From contig JAHHTX010000033.1 of the NCBI GenBank assembly GCA_020024255.1, positions 1 to 19,666 on the forward strand: a stretch of DNA of 19,666 nt, given 5' to 3'. A program made the translations under genes and the position numbers. This DNA is from Anaerotignum sp. (GTDB taxonomy: Bacteria; Bacillota; Clostridia; Lachnospirales; Anaerotignaceae). Below the pieces are notes generated by a model, which worked only from the letters and a program-made list of their open reading frames with translations, searched no databases and was not told the DNA's origin. Positions 14,681 to 19,666 of the stretch are shown here, one piece after another; within the stretch, counting starts at the first letter, position 1, and every line of letters starts with the position of its first letter.

Positions 14681-14816
14681 CAACAAAACGGCAGTTTTTC
14701 CACAAAATCTTTTTGTGACCTTCACTTTTTCTGTATTCCAAGCATTTAGCAAAAAAAATTGTATTTTGTATTCTGAAACTAAAATGAACGTATTTCTTTT
14801 TTCAATAGAAAGTATG

Positions 14817-17057
14817 TTATTTTTTGCGGTTTTTTGCCTTTGTTTTTTTCTTTTCTGCTTCCCTTGCAAAAACTGTCATACCAAGGGGCGGTACTCTCAC
14901 CACAATACTGTCTGCAAAACCATCTTGCGGTATTTCCTTTGCCACGGCAGTCCCTGTATTGACCACACCGCTGCCGCCAAATTCCTCTCTGTCGCTGTTG
15001 AATACTTCTTTGTATCCCCCTGCAAAAGGCACACCAAGACGGAAATCCTCATAGGCTTTTGGCGTAAAATTACAAATGAAATAAAGTTCTTTGTCCTTGC
15101 TGCGGCGAATAAAGGAAACCACGGAAGATGCCGCATCATCACAGGAAATCCATTGAAATCCCTCGCCTTTTTGGTCTTGTTCCCAAAAAGCAGGCTCTGC
15201 CAAATAAAAATGGTTTAGTGCTTTTACATATGCCTGCATTTCCTGATGATCTTTGTATTGAAGCAAATGCCAGTCAAGGCTTTGCTTTTCATCCCATTCA
15301 TGGAACTGGGCGAACTCTCCCCCCATAAACATCAGCTTTTTGCCGGGATGCCCGTACATAAATCCATAAGACAACCGAAGATTTGCATATTTCTGCCACA
15401 AATCCCCCGGCATTTTCCCAATCATCGCACTTTTTTCATGCACAACCTCATCATGAGAAAGGACAAGAATGAAATTTTCTGCATAATGGTATGCCATGCC
15501 GAATGTCAAATTGTTATGATGGTATTTACGGTAAATAGGGTCTTTTTCGATATAAAAGAGGAAATCGTTCATCCACCCCATGTTCCATTTCATGGTAAAA
15601 CCAAGACCGTTTTCTTCGGGACTTTTTGTCACCCCTTCCCATGAAGTGGATTCCTCTGCAATCATGACTGCTCCCGGCACTTCTTTTGCAATCATCGAAT
15701 TCATATGCTTGATAAACTCCACTGCCTCCAGATTTTCTCTGCCGCCATATTGGTTTGGCGTCCACTCTCCTTCATTTTTGCAGAAATCCAAATAAAGCAT
15801 GGAAGCCACAGCATCTACACGCAGACCGTCCACATGGTATTCCAAAAGCCAAAACAGGGCATTGGCAATAAGGAAGTTGCTGACTTCTTTTCTGCCATAA
15901 TTAAAAATATATGTCCCCCACTGGAGATGTTCCCCTTGTCTTGGGTCTTGGTGCTCGTAAAGTGCTGTGCCGTCAAATCTGCCCAGTCCAAAATCATCTT
16001 TGGGGAAGTGGGCAGGCACCCAGTCCAAAATGACGCCAATGTTATTTTCATGGCAGGCATCTACAAAAGCCTGAAATTCTGCCGGTGTTCCGTATCGGCT
16101 TGTGGGTGCATAGTAGCCTGTCACCTGATAACCCCAGCTGCCATCAAAAGGATGCTCCTCTATGGGCATCAATTCAATGTGGCTAAATCCCATTTCTTTC
16201 ACATAGGGAATAAGTTTTTCTGCCATTTCCGTATAAGTAAGAAAACGATTTTCCTCCTCCGGCACACGCATCCATGAACCAAGATGCACCTCATAAATAT
16301 TCATGGGTTTTGCCAAAACATCTGCCTTTTTCCTTGCGGTCATCCAACGTCTGTCTTTCCATTTGTACCGATTGATGGGAAAAATAACAGATGCCGTTTC
16401 AGGCCTAACCTGTGCATAAAAGCCATAAGGGTCGCTTTTGTCCACTTGACGCCCATCTGCCTGCACCACATGAAATTTATACTGGTCAAAGGCAGCAAGA
16501 CCGGGAATAAACAATTCCCAAATACCGGACCCACCCAAAAGCCGCATGGGATGCCGTCTGGTATCCCAATTATTAAAGTTGCCGATGACACTGATACTTT
16601 TTGCATTCGGTGCCCATACCCCAAAGGAAACCCCTCTTGTGCCTTCAAATGTCATCAGATGTGCCCCCAATTTCTCGTAAATCCGATAATGGTTGCCTGC
16701 ACCAAATAAATATCGATCATATTCGGAAATTACAGGAGGAAAAGCATAGGGGTCATAACTCCGCCAACTGTGTCCTTCATAATCACTGCACGCCAGACAA
16801 TAGCGAAACCACTCCTTTCTGTCCTCAATAATCGCTTCAAAAAATCCGTCAACGTGCAGCCGTTCCATAGGGTATCTGTTCTTTTTGGATGCGGCATCAA
16901 TAACAGTCACGGTTTTTGCGCCGGGAATAAACGCCCGTACTGCCAGTACCTTTTCTCCATTTTCCATAACCTCGTGCATGCCCAGTATATCGTGAGGCTC
17001 TGTATGTTCCCCACTGATAATCCGAAAAATCTCATCCAGTTGTTTGATAGCAATCAT
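14817..17057 (-). CDS. glgB: 1,4-alpha-glucan branching enzyme
   Basis: GlgB introduces alpha-1,6 branches into glycogen-type glucans. The 746-residue GH13 protein has two N-terminal carbohydrate-binding/beta-sandwich segments (to about 230), the catalytic barrel, and a C-terminal beta domain. Catalytic residues are the nucleophile Asp415 (GLRVDAVASM), acid/base Glu468 (MIAEES) and Asp536 (LSHDEVVH), each exactly 10 above the E. coli numbers, so the enzyme looks intact. The C-terminus ends in a Lys-rich tail absent from many homologues. The start ATG is close to its AGGGAG site; a stop upstream in frame rules out extension. No other glycogen gene is in the window. I see no convincing terminator between it and the rpsU promoter. 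Confidence 0.97.
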   Translation of the reverse strand: MIAIKQLDEIFRIISGEHTEPHDILGMHEVMENGEKVLAVRAFIPGAKTVTVIDAASKKNRYPMERLHVDGFFEAIIEDRKEWFRYCLACSDYEGHSWRSYDPYAFPPVISEYDRYLFGAGNHYRIYEKLGAHLMTFEGTRGVSFGVWAPNAKSISVIGNFNNWDTRRHPMRLLGGSGIWELFIPGLAAFDQYKFHVVQADGRQVDKSDPYGFYAQVRPETASVIFPINRYKWKDRRWMTARKKADVLAKPMNIYEVHLGSWMRVPEEENRFLTYTEMAEKLIPYVKEMGFSHIELMPIEEHPFDGSWGYQVTGYYAPTSRYGTPAEFQAFVDACHENNIGVILDWVPAHFPKDDFGLGRFDGTALYEHQDPRQGEHLQWGTYIFNYGRKEVSNFLIANALFWLLEYHVDGLRVDAVASMLYLDFCKNEGEWTPNQYGGRENLEAVEFIKHMNSMIAKEVPGAVMIAEESTSWEGVTKSPEENGLGFTMKWNMGWMNDFLFYIEKDPIYRKYHHNNLTFGMAYHYAENFILVLSHDEVVHEKSAMIGKMPGDLWQKYANLRLSYGFMYGHPGKKLMFMGGEFAQFHEWDEKQSLDWHLLQYKDHQEMQAYVKALNHFYLAEPAFWEQDQKGEGFQWISCDDAASSVVSFIRRSKDKELYFICNFTPKAYEDFRLGVPFAGGYKEVFNSDREEFGGSGVVNTGTAVAKEIPQDGFADSIVVRVPPLGMTVFAREAEKKKTKAKNRKK

Positions 17058-17115
17058 CTCCCTCTTATTTATGACCGTCTACTGACCTTTTCTTCCTATA
17101 TTCCTCCTGTATTTT

Positions 17116-17145
17116 ATTATATACCAACTTGCATTTCTTTTCCAA
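17116..17145 (-). promoter_or_regulatory. Candidate glgB promoter
   Basis: On the minus strand TTGGAA (17140-17145) and TATAAT (17116-17121) are spaced by 18 bp, giving a leader of about 50 nt. It is divergent from the nuclease gene promoter, with a long palindrome between the two. Confidence 0.7.
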
Positions 17146-17171
17146 TAAAAAAGGTGTGCAATCCTTATAAA

Positions 17172-17222
17172 ATTTGACAATGGAAAATGATGTGTATTGA
17201 TAAAATCATCTGATTGTCAAAT
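17172..17222. repeat. 51-bp hyphenated palindrome between divergent genes
   Basis: Perfect 10-bp outer arms ATTTGACAAT (17172-17181) and ATTGTCAAAT (17213-17222) enclose smaller arms ATGAT (17187-17191) and ATCAT (17205-17209). The right arm covers the -35 box of the nuclease promoter, and the whole lies upstream of both predicted transcript starts. A protein-binding site is the simplest reading; paired TTGACA boxes pointing inward are another. Confidence 0.7.
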
Positions 17223-17242
17223 CTTTGCAGAAAAGCTATACT
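17214..17242 (+). promoter_or_regulatory. Promoter of the beta-CASP nuclease gene
   Basis: TTGTCA (17214-17219) and TATACT (17237-17242) are spaced by 17 bp on the plus strand. The predicted start near 17249 gives a leader of about 40 nt to the ATG. The -35 lies within the palindrome's right arm. Confidence 0.75.
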
Positions 17243-17288
17243 AAGAATAAAAAAGAATAAAAACAAAGGGAAAACAGGAGGGATGTTT

Positions 17289-18914
17289 ATGAAGCTGATG
17301 TTTTTGGGGGCTGCCCATGAAGTAACCGGCAGCTGCCACTATATCGAAGCCTGTGGAAAAAGTATTCTTCTCGACTGCGGCATGGAACAGGGACGGGATA
17401 CTTATGAAAATCAGGAAATACCTGTTGCTGCTTCCGCCATCGACTATGTATTTCTTTCCCATGCCCATATTGACCATTCAGGACTTTTACCCCTTTTATA
17501 CAAAAACGGCTTCCATGGCAGAATTTTTGCCACAGATGCCACCACAGACCTGTGCCGCATTATGCTTCTTGATAGTGCACACATTCAGGAATTTGAAGCA
17601 AAATGGAGAAATAGAAAGGCAAAACGTGCAGGGCAACCGCCCTTTGCACCTTTGTATACCACAGAAGATGCCGCTGCTGTCTGGACATGCTTTTCCCCTT
17701 GTCCCTATGGACAAATCATAGATATTTGTGACGGTATCCAACTGCGATTTACAGATGTGGGACATCTTCTTGGTTCTTCCAGTATGGAAATCTGGATTAC
17801 AGAAAAAGAGGTGACAAAAAAATTGGTATTTTCCGGCGACATCGGCAATATCAATCAGCCCATTATCCATGATCCCCATTATACAGATGAAGCCGATTAT
17901 ATCATTATGGAAAGCACCTACGGCGACCGCTTTCATGGAGAAACGCCCGATTATATTGCAGAGATTTCCCGCATCATGCAGGAAACTTTTGACCGTGGCG
18001 GCAATCTGGTCATTCCTGCCTTTGCTGTGGGACGCACACAGGAAATGCTTTACTTTATTCGAGAAATCAAAGAACAAAAACGCATTCGAGGACATGAAAA
18101 TTTTCCTGTATATGTAGACAGTCCCCTTGCCATTGAAGCCACAAAAATCTTTATGGAAAATAAGCTGGACTGTTTTGATAAAGAAGCCATGGAACTTGTG
18201 GAAAAAGGCATAAATCCCTTAGCATTTCCCGATTTGGAACTTGCCATAACCCCCGAAGATTCTACAGCCATCAACTTTGACCGCAGACCAAAGGTGATCC
18301 TCTCCGCCTCTGGTATGTGTGAGGCAGGGCGAATCCGCCACCACCTGAAACACAATCTCTGGCGGCAGGACTCTACCATTTTATTTGTGGGCTATCAAGC
18401 CATCGGCACTTTGGGGCGAAATCTGACAGAAGGTGCATCGGAAGTACGGCTCTTTGGAGAAACCATCGAGGTCAATGCTCGCATTATGCAGCTTTCCGGT
18501 GTCAGTGGACATGCTGACAAAAAAGGGCTGTTAAACTGGCTTGGGCATTTTAAGGAGAAACCGCAAAAAGTATTTATTGTGCATGGCGAAGATTTGGTCT
18601 GTGATGATTTTCGGAAATGTCTGGAGGAGGAATACGGCTACAATGCTGCTGCCCCTTTCAGTGGTGCCTGCTATGATTTGGCAGATGGTTCATTTCTTTC
18701 CGAAGGTGTACGGATTCCCGTTGCACCAAAACCTGCACCCCGTGTTCGTGCCATGTCCGAAGGTGGCAGACGTGCCATGTATCTTTCTGCCCAACTGGAC
18801 GAAGCCGGAAAACGTCTTTTACGCATCATCGAGCAGAATAAGGGCAGTACAAACCGTGACATGGAAAAAATACTCAAACAAATCAATATGCTCTGCGATA
18901 AATTGGAAAGCTGA
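17289..18914 (+). CDS. Metallo-beta-lactamase/beta-CASP family RNA-processing nuclease
   Basis: The 541-residue protein has the layout of bacterial CPSF73-like nucleases. An N-terminal metallo-beta-lactamase fold carries HAHIDH (58-63) for two zinc ions. A beta-CASP domain follows, with PAFAVGRTQE, VDSPLA and SASGMCEAGRIRHHL. A C-terminal RNA-specificity motif has SGHADKKGLLNWL and VHGE. Such enzymes cut RNA as endo- or 5' exonucleases; the substrate here is unknown. It is not RNase J, which is organised differently. The last 80 or so residues form an extra tail that ends in a Lys/Glu-rich helix. The start ATG is chosen because AGGAGG is 7 nt upstream; an ATG two codons earlier abuts it. The protein is cytoplasmic. 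Confidence 0.93.
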   Translation: MKLMFLGAAHEVTGSCHYIEACGKSILLDCGMEQGRDTYENQEIPVAASAIDYVFLSHAHIDHSGLLPLLYKNGFHGRIFATDATTDLCRIMLLDSAHIQEFEAKWRNRKAKRAGQPPFAPLYTTEDAAAVWTCFSPCPYGQIIDICDGIQLRFTDVGHLLGSSSMEIWITEKEVTKKLVFSGDIGNINQPIIHDPHYTDEADYIIMESTYGDRFHGETPDYIAEISRIMQETFDRGGNLVIPAFAVGRTQEMLYFIREIKEQKRIRGHENFPVYVDSPLAIEATKIFMENKLDCFDKEAMELVEKGINPLAFPDLELAITPEDSTAINFDRRPKVILSASGMCEAGRIRHHLKHNLWRQDSTILFVGYQAIGTLGRNLTEGASEVRLFGETIEVNARIMQLSGVSGHADKKGLLNWLGHFKEKPQKVFIVHGEDLVCDDFRKCLEEEYGYNAAAPFSGACYDLADGSFLSEGVRIPVAPKPAPRVRAMSEGGRRAMYLSAQLDEAGKRLLRIIEQNKGSTNRDMEKILKQINMLCDKLES

Positions 18915-18916
18915 AC

Positions 18917-18931
18917 GCAACAGGCAGTTGC
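18917..18931 (+). terminator. Weak hairpin after the nuclease gene
   Basis: GCAAC (18917-18921) pairs with GTTGC (18927-18931) around a 5-nt loop, followed by TTGTTT. The stem is short and the T-run also serves as the -35 of the next promoter, so termination is likely partial. Confidence 0.35.
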
Positions 18932-18960
18932 TTGTTTCCCTACCTCCTTCATGTTATGCT
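18932..18960 (+). promoter_or_regulatory. Promoter of the HTH/zinc-ribbon regulator
   Basis: TTGTTT (18932-18937) and TATGCT (18955-18960) are spaced by 17 bp, and the -10 is extended (TGTTATGCT). The transcript would start near 18967, only a few bases before the ribosome-binding site. Confidence 0.55.
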
Positions 18961-18985
18961 AAGATAAATGGAGGAGGTGCAAGAA

Positions 18986-19432
18986 ATGGAAACAAAAAAT
19001 ATTCTTTTCAAGCTGCGAACGGAAAAAGGATTGTCGCAAGAAGAACTTGCTGCAAATGTATTTGTCACAAGACAAGCCGTTTCCCGTTGGGAAAACGGAG
19101 AAACAGTACCCAATACCGAAACATTGAAACGATTGTCCATCTATTTCAATGTTTCCATCAATACATTACTGGGAAGTCCAAAACAGCTTATCTGTCAATG
19201 CTGCGGAATGCCTTTGGACGATGCATCTATGAGCAGAGAACCGGACAACTCTTTTCATGAATCTTATTGCAAATGGTGTTACCATGACGGGGAGTTTGTT
19301 TACCATTCCATCGAAGAATTGACAGACTTTCTTGTGGAACATCTGTCAAATGAAAATTGGTCAAAAGAAGAAGCACGTCATTTTTTTGAAAAACAACTGC
19401 CGACGCTTTCACATTGGCGTAACCAACCTTGA
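18986..19432 (+). CDS. XRE-family HTH regulator with C-terminal zinc ribbon
   Basis: The 148-residue protein starts with a Cro/C1-type helix-turn-helix (about 4-62): LSQEELA and VTRQAVSRWENG are the canonical helices 2 and 3. A putative zinc ribbon follows, with CQCCGMPL (Cys70/72/73) and YCKWCYHDGEF (Cys95, Cys98), and then an acidic helical tail. This pairing of XRE HTH with the zinc ribbon (Pfam putative zinc ribbon type) is common in Clostridia, but its ligand and targets are unknown. The start is the ATG 8 nt after GGAGGAGG; an ATG six codons earlier lacks such a site. It may follow the nuclease gene by partial read-through. With no other regulator nearby, its targets could include its own promoter or the palindrome at 17172-17222, though this is a guess. 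Confidence 0.88.
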   Translation: METKNILFKLRTEKGLSQEELAANVFVTRQAVSRWENGETVPNTETLKRLSIYFNVSINTLLGSPKQLICQCCGMPLDDASMSREPDNSFHESYCKWCYHDGEFVYHSIEELTDFLVEHLSNENWSKEEARHFFEKQLPTLSHWRNQP

Positions 19433-19542
19433 CTGCTTTTAGTAAAAAAGAGGAAAATTCCCATTGAGCTGTCCAGCACCCTTTACAGCGTACCTCTCAT
19501 TTGGGATAAAACAGCATAAATTCCTTCTGTAACCCCCGCACA

Positions 19543-19579
19543 GGAAAAGAAAAAGCGGCAGTTTCTGTAAAACTGCCGC
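19543..19579 (-). terminator. Intrinsic terminator for a minus-strand gene beyond the right edge
   Basis: GCGGCAGTTT (19555-19564) and AAACTGCCGC (19570-19579) form a perfect 10-bp stem. On the minus strand it is followed by TTTTTCTTTTCC, so it terminates leftward transcription arriving from outside the window. On the plus strand it lacks a T-run. Confidence 0.7.
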
Positions 19580-19587
19580 CTCAGCCT

Positions 19588-19615
19588 GTAGAAAAAGTAG
19601 TTTCTACCCTTTTTC
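19588..19615 (+). terminator. Possible terminator of the HTH/zinc-ribbon gene
   Basis: GTAGAAA (19588-19594) pairs with TTTCTAC (19601-19607) around a 6-nt loop and is followed by CCTTTTTC. The stem is AT-rich and the distance from the stop codon is over 150 nt, so the assignment is tentative. It may instead belong to the right-edge repeat. Confidence 0.35.
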
Positions 19616-19621
19616 AAAAAA

Positions 19622-19665
19622 GCGGAAGGGGTTGGGAAAAGAAGGGTTTCCCAAATGGAATCCGC
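19622..19665. repeat. Imperfect palindrome at the right edge
   Basis: GCGGA (19622-19626) and TCCGC (19661-19665) form outer arms, and GGGAAA (19634-19639) with TTTCCC (19647-19652) inner arms, separated by mismatched spacers. It adjoins two other hairpins and may continue past the window. This looks like an interspersed intergenic repeat, but no second copy is present here to prove it. Confidence 0.5.
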
Positions 19666-19666
19666 A

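Noticed and set aside
14701..14717. CACAAAA/TTTTGTG hairpin after glgB as a terminator
   Set aside because: The stem is AT-rich, the loop is 3 nt, and on the glgB strand it is followed by GAAAAAC, not a T-run.
14618..14869. 83-codon minus-strand frame between glgB and rpsU
   Set aside because: It overlaps the glgB 3' end and the rpsU promoter and has no ribosome-binding site or family resemblance.
17102..17108. An AGGAGG sequence on the minus strand about 45 nt before glgB
   Set aside because: No start codon lies at a suitable distance and a stop codon blocks in-frame extension of glgB, so it cannot be assigned to a gene.
1..19666. CRISPR array, transposase, integrase, phage or toxin-antitoxin genes
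   Set aside because: None seen. Apart from short hairpins and one hexamer repeat there are no direct repeats of array type, and all recognised genes are chromosomal core or common accessory genes.

Overview
The window is a stretch of core chromosome from a low-GC Gram-positive anaerobe of class Clostridia. A Lachnospirales-type organism seems most likely to me, but this is a judgement from gene content and I cannot name a species. The grounds are strong AGGAGG-type ribosome-binding sites, TTGACA/TATAAT promoters, a glycine T-box riboswitch, the sporulation pair yqfC/yqfD, a PPi-dependent pyruvate phosphate dikinase with the residue numbering of the Clostridium symbiosum enzyme, and the conserved Firmicutes order rpsU-yqeY ... 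yqfC-yqfD-phoH-pgpH-ybeY-cdd-era-yqzL-recO-glycyl-tRNA synthetase.

Layout, left to right. Positions 1-345 hold three evenly spaced strong promoters on the minus strand, running into a boxA-like element at 25-45; this looks like the leader of an rRNA operon lying off the left edge. ppdK (731-3358) has its own terminator and a roughly 220-nt leader. glyQS (3979-5367), a single-chain glycyl-tRNA synthetase, sits behind a promoter and a glycine T-box (5420-5648). From 5705 to 13785 runs a tightly packed minus-strand operon. In transcription order it is yqfC, yqfD, phoH, pgpH, ybeY, cdd, a family 4 uracil-DNA glycosylase, era, yqzL (a 50-residue GTG-start gene) and recO. rpsU-yqeY (14556-13899) is a separate unit between a consensus promoter and a strong terminator. 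glgB (14817-17057) is divergent from a beta-CASP metallo-beta-lactamase nuclease gene (17289-18914), with a 51-bp hyphenated palindrome between them. A small HTH regulator with a zinc ribbon (18986-19432) follows, and the right edge carries several hairpins.

The genes fit together as translation and RNA maintenance (rpsU, yqeY, ybeY, era, phoH, glyQS, the nuclease), DNA repair and nucleotide salvage (recO, udg, cdd), c-di-AMP turnover (pgpH), sporulation (yqfC, yqfD) and carbon metabolism (ppdK, glgB).

I found no mobile element, CRISPR array, defence island or clearly new system. The observations most worth checking are the in-place swap of the tetrameric glycyl-tRNA synthetase for the single-chain type, the udg gain and dgkA loss inside the era operon, the tiny yqzL gene, the palindrome between glgB and the nuclease gene, the rpsU leader and the right-edge repeats. 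Compared with Bacillus subtilis the block has lost yqeZ/yqfA/yqfB, dgkA, ccpN and yqfL; that comparison rests on my memory of the B. subtilis gene order.
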